Of a stretch of 64,000 nucleotides of DNA, positions 57,033 through 64,000 are shown in pieces. A model generated the notes under the pieces. The model did not search any database and was not told the origin of the DNA. It worked only from the letters and a program-made list of their open reading frames with translations. Each line of letters opens with the position of its first letter. Positions within the stretch are counted from its first letter, which is position 1. This DNA comes from Micromonospora okii (lineage in GTDB: Bacteria > Actinomycetota > Actinomycetes > Mycobacteriales > Micromonosporaceae): the NCBI RefSeq assembly GCF_020884795.1, contig NZ_BBZF01000013.1, positions 192,485-256,484 of the forward strand. The letters are read 5' to 3'. The translations under genes were made by a program, and so were the position numbers.

Positions 57033-57836
57033 ATGGCGATCATCGCGCTGGTCTCGGCCAAGGGCTCGCCGGGCGTCACCGCGGCCGCGCTGGCCTGCGC
57101 CCTGACCTGGCACCGGCGACTGGTGCTGGCCGAGTGCGACCCGTCCGGCGGCTCGATCCTCGCCGGATACCTCGGCGGGGCGCTGGACGGTCCGAGGGGC
57201 ATCGGCGAGCTGGCGGTCGGGGAGCTGCGCGACGGCAGCCTGGAGACGACGTTCTGGTCCCAGCTCGTGGACCTCGACGCGCCGCGCCGGGAGCGGCTGC
57301 TGCTCCCCGGCGTCGTGGACCCGGCCCAGGCCGGCAGCGTCGCCCCGCTCTGGCAGCGGTTCGCCGACTTCTTCCTCGACCTGGAGCGCGGCCGGCCCCC
57401 GTACGACGTGCTGGTCGACTGCGGGCGGCTCCAGGTGGCCGGCCCGCCGTGGCCGATCCTGCGCGCCGCCGCGGTGGTCCTCCTGGTCACCCGGGCGAGG
57501 CTGCCCGACCTCTCCGCCACCCGGTCCATGATCCGGGCGATCGAGCGGGACTTCGCCGACCACCGGGTGCCGCCGGGCACGCTGCGGCTGCTGCCGGTCG
57601 GCGACGGCCACGGGCGGGGCGAGATCAGCAAGGCCCTGACGCTGCCGGTGATCGCGCGGCTGCCCGAGGACCCGCGTACCGCGCAGGTGCTGACCCTCGG
57701 CGGCACCGTGCGGGCCGGACGGCCGCTGATGCGCGCGGCCGGCGCCCTGGAGGCGCCGGTACGGGAGCTGCTGGACCGCCGCCGGGCCCGGCTGGCCTGG
57801 CCGGTCGCCGCCGAGGGAGTCCCCGATGCGGTTTGA
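57033..57836 (+). CDS. ParA/CpaE-like protein with degenerate P-loop
   Basis: A 267-residue ParA/MinD-like protein. The N-terminal loop reads VSAKGSPGVTAAAL: the first KG is present, but the GKT/S Lys of the deviant Walker A is replaced, so ATP hydrolysis is doubtful. Then AECDPSGGSILAGYLG (D-P-S-G as in MinD/ParA), YDVLVDCGRLQ and VLLVTRARLPDLSAT. CpaE-like proteins localise the Tad machinery. The start of the next gene overlaps its end by 11 bp. Confidence 0.8.
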   Translation: MAIIALVSAKGSPGVTAAALACALTWHRRLVLAECDPSGGSILAGYLGGALDGPRGIGELAVGELRDGSLETTFWSQLVDLDAPRRERLLLPGVVDPAQAGSVAPLWQRFADFFLDLERGRPPYDVLVDCGRLQVAGPPWPILRAAAVVLLVTRARLPDLSATRSMIRAIERDFADHRVPPGTLRLLPVGDGHGRGEISKALTLPVIARLPEDPRTAQVLTLGGTVRAGRPLMRAAGALEAPVRELLDRRRARLAWPVAAEGVPDAV

Positions 57837-59451
57837 GCCGGTCTCCCACGATCCCCGGGTGCCGCAGCCGCCCTCGGCGACCTCCGTCGCCCCGCCGCTG
57901 AACGGGCACCACCCCGCCCCACCAACCAACGGGCACCACCAGCCCGCGCCGCCACCCAACGGGCACCACCACCCCGCCCCACCGCCGAACGGGCGGCACC
58001 ACCAGCCCGCGCCGCCGGCGGGCGTCGCCGCGCCGCCCGCGCCGTCCCCGCCCCGGCCCCGGGTCGACTTCGCGGTGGTCCGCGAGCTGCGCCGGGAGCT
58101 GAGCGAGCGGCTCACGTTGTGGCAGCGCGGCCGGGAGTTCGACGCCGCCGCCGAGGACGTCGAGCGGGTACGGCTCGCCGTCGTGGTGGTCGCCGAGTAC
58201 GCCGACGCGGTCCGCCGGGCCGGCACCCCGATGGCCGCCGGGGAGGAGCGGCTGCTGCTCGAACAGGTGACCGCCGAGCTGGTCGGCCTGGGCCGGCTCC
58301 AGACGCTGCTGGTCGACGACACCATCGAGGAGGTGCACATCCTCGGCTGCGACCAGGTGCGCGTCACCCGGCACGGCGGTGGCGTCGACTGGGCCGAGCC
58401 GATCGCCGAGAGCGACGAGGAGCTGGTGGAGATCCTCCAGGCGGCGGCCCGCCGGGCCGGGGCGACGGAGCGCTCGCTGTCCACCTCGAAACCGACGCTG
58501 GACCTGCAACTACCCGACGGCAGCCGGCTGGCCGCGGTGTTCCTGGTCAGCCACCGCCCGTACGCGGTGATCCGCAAGCACAACACCCTGGAGGTCAGCC
58601 TCGACGACCTCGCCGGCGGGCGGGGCGACCTGGACGAGATGATCGACCCGCTGCTGCGCGACTTCCTCCGGGCCTCCATGCGGGCCGGGCTGAACATCAT
58701 GGTCGCCGGCCTGGCCGGGGCGGGGAAGACCACCGTCATCCGGGCGCTGATGGACGAGATCCCGCCCGACGAGCCGTACGTGCTGCTGGAGGAGAGCCGG
58801 GAGCTGCTGCCCGCCCGCCGGGGGCACAAGCACCGGGCGGTGATGAGCTTCGAGGCCCGGGAGGGGCACGGCGAGCGCGGGCTGGACGGCCGCCCGGCCG
58901 GCGAGGTGAGCATCGCCGACCTGATCCCGGTCTCGCTGCGGATGGGCGTGCTGCGGATCATCGTCGGCGAGGTGCGGTCCCGGGAGATCGTGCCGATGCT
59001 CCAGGCGATGACCACCAGCCGGGGGTCGATGTGCACCATCCACGCCCGCTCCCCGGCGGGGGTGGGCGAGCGGATCGTCGAGCTGGCGCTCGCCCACGGC
59101 CGGGAGATGACGGTCGACCAGGCCCGCCGGATGGCCGGCAACGCCCTCGACCTGATCGTCTACGTCACCGTGGACGACGAGACCGCGATCGGCGGGCGCA
59201 AGTACCGGTTCGTCTCCCACGTGGAGGAGGTCATCGGCGTCGGCGAGGGCAGCCGAATCGTCACCACCACCGTCTTCGGCCCCGGCCAGGACGGCCGGGC
59301 CGTCCCCCGGCACCTGCCCGAGCGCGTCCGCGACCAGTTGCTCCGGGTGGGCTACGACGCCCGGCTGCTGGGCCGCTGGATCGAGGCCGGGACGGGGGCC
59401 TGGCAGCGGCCCCGGCACACCCGGCTGGGCGTACGGACGGTGGCCCGGTGA
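57826..59451 (+). CDS. cpaF: CpaF/TadA-type secretion ATPase
   Basis: A 541-residue type II/IV secretion ATPase. Residues ~25-65 hold four His/Pro repeats (NGHHQPAPPP type), an unusual N-terminal extension. The N-terminal domain covers ~80-290. Walker A is AGLAGAGKTTVIRAL (K301), Asp box with ESRELLPARRGHKHRAV, Walker B GVLRIIVGEVRSRE and the His-box TIHARSPAGVGERIVEL. It powers assembly of Flp pili at the inner membrane together with TadB and TadC. Overlaps the upstream gene by 11 bp and the next start by 4 nt. Confidence 0.92.
   Translation: MRFEPVSHDPRVPQPPSATSVAPPLNGHHPAPPTNGHHQPAPPPNGHHHPAPPPNGRHHQPAPPAGVAAPPAPSPPRPRVDFAVVRELRRELSERLTLWQRGREFDAAAEDVERVRLAVVVVAEYADAVRRAGTPMAAGEERLLLEQVTAELVGLGRLQTLLVDDTIEEVHILGCDQVRVTRHGGGVDWAEPIAESDEELVEILQAAARRAGATERSLSTSKPTLDLQLPDGSRLAAVFLVSHRPYAVIRKHNTLEVSLDDLAGGRGDLDEMIDPLLRDFLRASMRAGLNIMVAGLAGAGKTTVIRALMDEIPPDEPYVLLEESRELLPARRGHKHRAVMSFEAREGHGERGLDGRPAGEVSIADLIPVSLRMGVLRIIVGEVRSREIVPMLQAMTTSRGSMCTIHARSPAGVGERIVELALAHGREMTVDQARRMAGNALDLIVYVTVDDETAIGGRKYRFVSHVEEVIGVGEGSRIVTTTVFGPGQDGRAVPRHLPERVRDQLLRVGYDARLLGRWIEAGTGAWQRPRHTRLGVRTVAR
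57901..58020 (+). repeat. Tandem ~30-bp repeat encoding His/Pro units in the secretion ATPase
   Basis: Four in-frame copies encode NGHHPAPPT, NGHHQPAPPP, NGHHHPAPPP and NGRHHQPAPP. Slippage would keep the frame, so repeat number could vary between strains. Confidence 0.8.
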
Positions 59452-60350
59452 TCGCGAACATCGAGCTGGTCGCGGTCGTCTCCGGCGCGGCCTGCGTGGC
59501 CGGCCTGGTGCTGGCGGTCGTGGCGCTGGTCGGCACCACCCGCCCGGCCCACCCGGGCCCCGGCGCGCGGGCGCGGCGGCTGAGCCGGCTCTGGCGCGGC
59601 TCCGGCACCCCCCGCCAGCAGCGCGACCACCGGCTCCTGCTCGGCTGCGCGGTCGTGGCCGGCGCGCTGGCGTTCCTGCTCACCGGGCTGCCGGTGGTCG
59701 GGCTGCTGGTCGCCGTCGCGGTGCCCGGCACGCCGTGGCTGTTCTCCGTCGGCCGGGCCGAGCAGCAGGCCATCTCCCGGATCGAGGCGGTCGGCGAGTG
59801 GACCCGCCGCCTCAAGGACGTCTCCTCCACGGGACAGGGCCTCCAGCAGGCCATCAGCGGCACCATCGCCACCGCCCCCGAGGAGATCGAGGAGGAGGTA
59901 CGGCTGCTCGCCGCCCGGCTCCAGGCCGGCTGGCTGGCGAAGTCGGCCCTGCTCGCGTTCGCCGACGAGATCTCCGACCCGGTCTGCGACCAGGTGGTGG
60001 CGGCCCTGATCCTGCACCTGTCCGACCGGGGCGAGCGGCTCGGCGACGTGCTGGGCGCCATCGCGAGCGCCGCCGCCGCCGAGGTCGCCACCCGCCGGGA
60101 GATCGAGGCCAAGCGGACCCAGCCGAGGTTCGCGGTCCGGTTCCTGACCGGGATGACCCTGCTGACCCTCGCGTACGGGCTGGTGAACACCGAGTACGTC
60201 CGCCCGTACGGGACGCCGACCGGGCAGCTCGTGATGGCGGTGCTCGGCATGGCGTTCGTCGGGCTGCTGGCCTGGGTGCGCGCGATGAGCCAACCGCCCC
60301 GGCCGGCGCGGTTCCTGCCCGCCCCCGACCCGTCGGAGGCGATCGCATGA
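59448..60350 (+). CDS. tadB: TadB-like inner membrane protein (T2SS F domain)
   Basis: A 300-residue membrane protein from a GTG overlapping the ATPase stop. Two spans near the N-terminus (~10-30, ~65-95) precede the cytoplasmic T2SSF domain (ISRIEAVGEWTRRLKDVSSTGQGLQQAISGTIATAP...DQVVAALILHLSDRGERLGDVLGAIA). Two further spans are near the end (FLTGMTLLTLAYGL; LVMAVLGMAFVGLLAWV). It forms the membrane platform with TadC. Confidence 0.9.
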   Translation: MIANIELVAVVSGAACVAGLVLAVVALVGTTRPAHPGPGARARRLSRLWRGSGTPRQQRDHRLLLGCAVVAGALAFLLTGLPVVGLLVAVAVPGTPWLFSVGRAEQQAISRIEAVGEWTRRLKDVSSTGQGLQQAISGTIATAPEEIEEEVRLLAARLQAGWLAKSALLAFADEISDPVCDQVVAALILHLSDRGERLGDVLGAIASAAAAEVATRREIEAKRTQPRFAVRFLTGMTLLTLAYGLVNTEYVRPYGTPTGQLVMAVLGMAFVGLLAWVRAMSQPPRPARFLPAPDPSEAIA

Positions 60351-61216
60351 TTCTGAACTGGCAACTCACCCTCGCCGTCTGCGGCGGCGCGGCGGTCGGG
60401 CTCGGGGTGTTCCTGCTGGTCCGGGAGTCGCTGCCGGCCACCCCGGCGCTCGGCCCCGCGCTGCGCCGGCTGCACCAGCCGCCGACCGCCGGCCGGGCCG
60501 CCCCCGCCGGGCGGCGCCTCGACTGGATCGAGGGCCCCGCCCGCTGGCTGCGCCCGCCCCACCGGCAGCTCGCGCTGATCGACCAGACCCCCGAGCAGTA
60601 CGCCCTGTCCCTGCTGCTCTCCGCCCTGATCGGGCTGGTCACCCCGACGTTCCTCACGGCGGTGTTCTTCCTCGCCGGGGTGCCCGTGCCGCTGGTCGTA
60701 CCGGTACTGGGGAGCCTGGGGATGGCGCTGGCCGCCGCCCTGCTGGCGCACCGGAGCGTGCTGAACCGCGCGGCAGCCGCCCGGGAGGAGTTCCGCCAGG
60801 CGGTCTGCACCTACCTGGACCTGGTGGCGTTGCAGCTCTCCGCCGCGCACGGGCCGGTGCAGGCCCTGGAGCGGGCCGCGGCGGTCTGCGACGGCTGGGT
60901 CTTCGACCGGCTCCGGGAGTCGCTGCGGATCGCCCAGATGCAGATGCACTCGCCCTGGGACGAGCTGCGCGAGCTGGCCGACCGGATCGGCATTCCGGAG
61001 CTGGGCGACGTCGGCGCGATCATGCGCTCCTCGGGCAGCGAGGGCGCGCAGGTGCACGAGACCCTGCGCAGCCGGGCGGACTCGCTGCGCGACCAGATCC
61101 GCACCGACAACCTGGCGCGCGCCGAGGCGGTCACGAGCCGGCTGGACATTCCCGGCTCGCTGCTGGTCTTCGTGCTGCTCGGCTTCGCCGTCTACCCGTT
61201 CCTCGCCCGGCTGTGA
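60347..61216 (+). CDS. tadC: TadC-like inner membrane protein
   Basis: A 289-residue protein of the same T2SS F type. Features: one N-terminal span, two in the middle (LSLLLSALIGLVTPTFLTAVFF; PLVVPVLGSLGMALAAALLA), the cytoplasmic part FRQAVCTYLDLVALQLSAAHGPVQALERAAAVC, and a final span LLVFVLLGFAVYPFLARL. The start is the ATGA overlap with TadB. Confidence 0.9.
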   Translation: MILNWQLTLAVCGGAAVGLGVFLLVRESLPATPALGPALRRLHQPPTAGRAAPAGRRLDWIEGPARWLRPPHRQLALIDQTPEQYALSLLLSALIGLVTPTFLTAVFFLAGVPVPLVVPVLGSLGMALAAALLAHRSVLNRAAAAREEFRQAVCTYLDLVALQLSAAHGPVQALERAAAVCDGWVFDRLRESLRIAQMQMHSPWDELRELADRIGIPELGDVGAIMRSSGSEGAQVHETLRSRADSLRDQIRTDNLARAEAVTSRLDIPGSLLVFVLLGFAVYPFLARL

Positions 61217-61244
61217 CACCCCTCCCCCCTCGAAGGAGCACCAC

Positions 61245-61451
61245 ATGCACCTCATCGCCTACCTGCACATCGCGCTGACGGCCAGGCTGGCCGAGCTGCG
61301 CCGCGACGGCGAGCGCGGCGACAGCCCGGTACCGACCGCGGTGATCATCTTCGGGCTAGTCGCCGTGGCGATGGCCGTGACCGGGCTCGCGCTGGCCAAG
61401 GCCAACGACTGGATGAACGCCATCCCGGGCAACACCCAGCCCGGAAAGTGA
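61245..61451 (+). CDS. Flp-like small pilin-type peptide
   Basis: A 68-residue peptide: a hydrophilic, Arg/Glu-rich leader of about 28 residues (RLAELRRDGERGDSPVP) followed by a 20-residue hydrophobic helix (TAVIIFGLVAVAMAVTGLAL). This is the size and layout of a Flp/TadE-like prepilin, with GERGDSPVPTA as a possible peptidase site, but the usual G-x5-E-Y is not clear. GAAGGAGC precedes the ATG. May be the major pilin. Confidence 0.65.
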   Translation: MHLIAYLHIALTARLAELRRDGERGDSPVPTAVIIFGLVAVAMAVTGLALAKANDWMNAIPGNTQPGK

Positions 61452-62074
61452 CGGCTCGCCCCGCGCACGCGGACCGGAGCCGGTCGGCACCCGCCGACCG
61501 GCCCGCCGTCCTGCGCGCTCCGGGGCGGCCCGCCGGCCTGTGTGTCCCGGGGCGACTGGCCGGCCTGCGCGTCCCGGGACGGCCCGCCGGCCTGCGCGTC
61601 CCCGGGCGGCTCGCCGGCCTGCGCGCTCCGGGGCGGCCCGCCCGCCCAGGTGTCCCAGCGCGGTTCGCCGTGCGCGCCCGGAGGCGGCTGGGCGACGGCG
61701 GGGCGGAGCGCGGGGCCAACCCGGTCGAGCTGGCCGTGGTGATGCCGGCGATCCTGGTGCTGCTGTTCGCCTCGCTCCAGGCCGCCGCCTGGTTCGTGGC
61801 CCGCGCCACGGCGCTGAACGCCGCGCAGAGCGCCGTCAACGCGCAGCGGGTCCACCAGGCCCCGGCCGGGGCCGGCGAGGCGCGGGCCCACGCCTTCCTC
61901 ACGGCGGCCGGCGACTGGCTGGTCGGCTGGCAGGACCCGGGGCCGGACTGCGTCACCGGCGCCACGGAGGTGACCTGCACGGTGACCGGCGACTCCCTGT
62001 CGGTCATCCCGGGGGTGCGCTTCCAGGTGCGACAGACCGCGCACGGCACGGTCGAACGCTGGACGACGGGATGA
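61448..62074 (+). CDS. TadE-like pseudopilin with repeat-rich N-terminus
   Basis: A 208-residue protein from a GTG overlapping the Flp-like stop. Residues ~24-68 are five copies of a 9-residue unit (VPGRPAGLR type). The TadE signature follows: GGAERGANPVELAVVMPAILVLLFASLQAAAWFVAR, a prepilin-like hydrophobic segment with E at the +5-like position. The mature part has a Cys pair (DCVTGATEVTCTV). Minor pilin is likely. The repeat region may not belong to the processed protein. Confidence 0.75.
   Translation: MTARPAHADRSRSAPADRPAVLRAPGRPAGLCVPGRLAGLRVPGRPAGLRVPGRLAGLRAPGRPARPGVPARFAVRARRRLGDGGAERGANPVELAVVMPAILVLLFASLQAAAWFVARATALNAAQSAVNAQRVHQAPAGAGEARAHAFLTAAGDWLVGWQDPGPDCVTGATEVTCTVTGDSLSVIPGVRFQVRQTAHGTVERWTTG
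61517..61651 (+). repeat. Five 27-bp tandem repeats in TadE-like gene
   Basis: In-frame units encode APGRPAGLC, VPGRLAGLR, VPGRPAGLR, VPGRLAGLR and APGRPARPG. They lie upstream of the predicted prepilin cleavage site. Confidence 0.8.
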
Positions 62075-62655
62075 GCGGCATGCACGCGTGGTGGAGCCGG
62101 GCGGCGGCCACCGGGCGGCCGCGGCCGGGCGGCGGGTTCCCGGCGGTACGCGAGGACGCCCGCGCCGTCGACCGGCGGCTGCGGGACCGCCGGCCCGGGG
62201 GCGAGCGCGGCTCGGTCGCCGTCGAGGTGGCCGTCCTCGCCCCCGCCTTCCTCGGGTTGATCGTGCTGGCCGGGGTGGCGGGGCGTACCGCCATCGCGCA
62301 GGAGGCGGTCGAGTCGGCGGCGCACGACGCCGCCCGCGCGGCGTCCATCGCCCGGGACGCCGCCACCGCGCGCACGTCCGCGTCGGCCGCCGCACGGGGC
62401 CAGCTCGACTGGCAGCGGGCGAACTGCGTCGACCAACCGACCGTGACCCTCACCGGCTCGGCCGGCGGCGACCCGATCGACTTCGACGACGCGTACACCA
62501 GCGCCACCGGCACGCCGACCTCGGTGACGGTGGTGGTGAGCTGCACTGTCTCCTTCAGCGACATCCACCTGTCGCTGTTGCCGGGGATGCCGGACGGACG
62601 GACGGTCTCGGCCACGTTCACCTCCCCGCTGGACCGCTACCGGAGCCGCCCGTGA
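62071..62655 (+). CDS. TadE/TadG-like pseudopilin
   Basis: A 194-residue protein. Arg-rich leader, then GGERGSVAVEVAVLAPAFLGLIVLAGVAG with the conserved Glu, and a mature domain with one Cys pair (CVDQP...VVSCTVSFSD). ATGA overlap with the previous gene. Probable minor pilin of the Tad system. Confidence 0.8.
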   Translation: MSGMHAWWSRAAATGRPRPGGGFPAVREDARAVDRRLRDRRPGGERGSVAVEVAVLAPAFLGLIVLAGVAGRTAIAQEAVESAAHDAARAASIARDAATARTSASAAARGQLDWQRANCVDQPTVTLTGSAGGDPIDFDDAYTSATGTPTSVTVVVSCTVSFSDIHLSLLPGMPDGRTVSATFTSPLDRYRSRP

Positions 62656-63197
62656 CCGCCCGCGCCGCCGACCGCACGACGCCGCCGGATGACGCCGGCC
62701 GCGCGACGCCGCCGGCCGCCGCCGACCGCGCGCACGCCGGCCGCGCGACGCCGAGCCCCACCGTCGGGCGGGCCGGGCGGCTGCGCGGGGACGACGGCCG
62801 GGTGAGCCTGTTCCTGGCGGCGGCGATGATCGGCATCCTCGCGATCATCGGCCTCGCCTTCGACGGTGCCGGGCAGCTGCGGTCCATGCAGCGGGCCGAC
62901 AACCTGGCCGCCGAGGCGGCCCGCACCGGCGGCCAGTCGATCGACCGGGCCAAGGCGATCGAGGGCGGCACCAAGGAGATCGACGAGGTGGCCGCGCGGG
63001 CGGCGGTGGCGAGCTACCTCGCCGCTGCCGAGGTCACCGGCCACACCGTCGAGTTCCCGGTGATCGACGGCGAGAAGCTCGTCCGGGTCCACGTCACCAT
63101 CACCTACGACCGCTACATGCTGGGTCTCTTCGGCTTCGGCAACGCCGTCACCGTCTCCGGTGAGGCCACCGCACGAGCCCTCACCGAGGGCCCCTAG
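62652..63197 (+). CDS. TadG-like pilus-assembly protein
   Basis: A 181-residue protein from a GTG overlapping the upstream stop. A Ala/Pro/Arg-rich leader of ~45 residues precedes GRVSLFLAAAMIGILAIIGLAFDGAGQLRSMQRADNLAAEAARTGGQ, a TadE/G-type membrane segment and helix, then a mature domain ending SGEATARALTEGP. It may be a shortened TadG, lacking the large von Willebrand domain of the canonical protein. Confidence 0.75.
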   Translation: MTARAADRTTPPDDAGRATPPAAADRAHAGRATPSPTVGRAGRLRGDDGRVSLFLAAAMIGILAIIGLAFDGAGQLRSMQRADNLAAEAARTGGQSIDRAKAIEGGTKEIDEVAARAAVASYLAAAEVTGHTVEFPVIDGEKLVRVHVTITYDRYMLGLFGFGNAVTVSGEATARALTEGP

Positions 63198-63213
63198 GAA
63201 GGGAAGGCACGCC

Positions 63214-64000
63214 ATGGCCGCACCGCGCCGCTCCGCCGCCCGGCGGGTCGGGCAGGTCCTCACCGGGTTCGGCGCGCTGGTCGTGCTGATCGGGGTGCTG
63301 GTCGGGGCGCCGATGGCGCTGCTCGCCTTCGCCGGCAACCCGCTGCCCGACCACGTACCCACCCTCGCGGAGGTGGGCGCCACGCTCACCAGCCGGGACG
63401 ACGGCCGGCTCTTCCTGCGGGCGCTGGCCGTGGTCGGCTGGTTCGGCTGGGCCACCTTCGCCTTCTCCGTGCTCGTGGAGCTGGGCGCGCAGTCCGTGCG
63501 CCGGCCCACCCCCCGGCTGCCCGGGATGCGGCGGCAGCAGCGGGCCGCGGCGGCACTGGTCGGCTCGGTCGCCCTGATCATCGCGGCGAGCCCGGCCGCC
63601 GCCAGCGCCGCGACGGTGCTGGCCGGGCCGTACCCCGCAATAGGCGCCCCGGCCGTCGTCGCGGCGGCCCCGGCGGGCCGCCCGGTCGCCGCGACGCTGC
63701 CGGTCGTGGCCCGGCCTGCGCCGCCGGCGGTGACCACGGCGGCCGAGCTTCCGGAGCGGGCGGAGCCGGCGGTGTACCGGGTGGCGAAGGGCGACTACCT
63801 GGGCGAGGTCGCCGAGCGCTACCTCGACGACTTCGACCGCTACCGGGACGTGGCGAAGCTGAACCGGCTCTCGGACCCGGACCGCATCCACCCGGGCCAG
63901 CTCATCAAGCTTCCCGACGGTGCGCAGGACGACGGGGCCCGCGCGCACGCCGCCGGCCGGCTCGTGGCCCGGCCGACCACCCCGAACCCCGGCGGTACGG
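63214..64000 (+). CDS. LysM-domain membrane protein (3' end outside window)
   Basis: At least 262 residues, open to the window end. Residues ~15-40 and ~70-90 form two membrane spans, with a third near ~112-135. A Pro/Ala-rich linker leads to a LysM domain at ~187-235 (YRVAKGDYLGEVAERYLDDF...DVAKLNRLSDPDRIHPGQLIKLP). The ATG has AAGGGAAGG upstream. It probably anchors to or remodels peptidoglycan and may continue into further domains, so the full length is unknown. Confidence 0.8.
   Translation, partial: MAAPRRSAARRVGQVLTGFGALVVLIGVLVGAPMALLAFAGNPLPDHVPTLAEVGATLTSRDDGRLFLRALAVVGWFGWATFAFSVLVELGAQSVRRPTPRLPGMRRQQRAAAALVGSVALIIAASPAAASAATVLAGPYPAIGAPAVVAAAPAGRPVAATLPVVARPAPPAVTTAAELPERAEPAVYRVAKGDYLGEVAERYLDDFDRYRDVAKLNRLSDPDRIHPGQLIKLPDGAQDDGARAHAAGRLVARPTTPNPGGT

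Noticed and set aside
1..64000. CRISPR array
   Set aside because: The tandem repeats present (57901-58020, 61517-61651, 42040-42235) are in-frame coding repeats without spacers of unique sequence, and no cas genes are seen.

Overview
The window comes from a high-GC actinomycete, most likely Micromonospora or a close relative in Micromonosporaceae. The base is gene content and style: pervasive GTG starts with 4-nt ATGA/GTGA stop-start overlaps, DUF397/XRE pairs, an NrdAB operon under an adenosylcobalamin riboswitch, a Tad/Flp pilus operon, and short dispersed repeats of a type I associate with Micromonospora. No database search was possible, so family names rest on motifs and remembered family signatures.

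Layout. 1-6.5 kb: end of a GntR/FCD regulator, mscL, two small proteins, a BenE-type carrier with a perfect palindrome over its start region, a PP2C phosphatase, a PadR regulator with an ABC ATPase/permease pair, and a ZIP-like transporter. 6.5-13 kb: an SDR epimerase, a VapBC module, an MFS exporter with an upstream palindrome, an LPITG-anchored surface protein, and a DUF433/DUF5615 toxin-antitoxin-like pair. 13-20.7 kb: regulators (GntR/UTRA, XRE+DUF397, small zinc-ribbon membrane protein+XRE), a two-TM Nudix protein, a META lipoprotein and an Fe/Mn superoxide dismutase. An imperfect ~70-bp direct repeat (cores at 13065 and 18113) brackets about 5 kb of this.

20.8-24.0 kb is a decayed integration zone. 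A 92-bp repeat ends inside the intact tRNA-Lys(TTT) and recurs about 3.1 kb away. Between the copies lie a GntR regulator, two small accessory genes, the 3' half of a tRNA-Tyr, and an IS982-like element with perfect 17-bp inverted repeats. 24.3-30.2 kb: APC permease plus acetamidase/formamidase, a TPP-dependent oxidase-like enzyme with an overlapping small partner, and a yellow/MRJP-like protein. 30.5-36.3 kb: a tight operon of glycosyltransferase, Rieske oxygenase alpha and beta, MFS exporter, carboxymuconolactone-decarboxylase-like protein and a Cys-rich protein, convergent with a flavin reductase-like gene. It looks like a small tailoring/export cluster.

36.4-43.4 kb holds the most unusual locus: a 1913-residue STAND/AAA-like ATPase followed after 4 nt by a 395-residue protein ending in a HEPN-type R-X4-H motif, with a perfect 14-bp palindrome upstream of the pair. 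I read it as a candidate undescribed two-gene conflict or defence system. 43.6-47.4 kb: nrdA-nrdB controlled by two NrdR-like boxes, an AdoCbl riboswitch and a hairpin that can cover the nrdA ribosome binding site. 47.5-54.2 kb: small secreted proteins, a GH65 enzyme, a PAP2 phosphatase and a prepilin peptidase; two copies of a dispersed hairpin repeat sit exactly at the ends of the GH65 and PAP2 genes. 54.9-64 kb: a continuous Tad/Flp-type operon (lipoprotein, secreted protein, SAF/CpaB-like, ParA-like with a defective P-loop, CpaF/TadA ATPase, TadB, TadC, Flp-like peptide, three TadE/G-like pseudopilins, LysM protein). It runs off the window end and may be preceded by a structured leader RNA.
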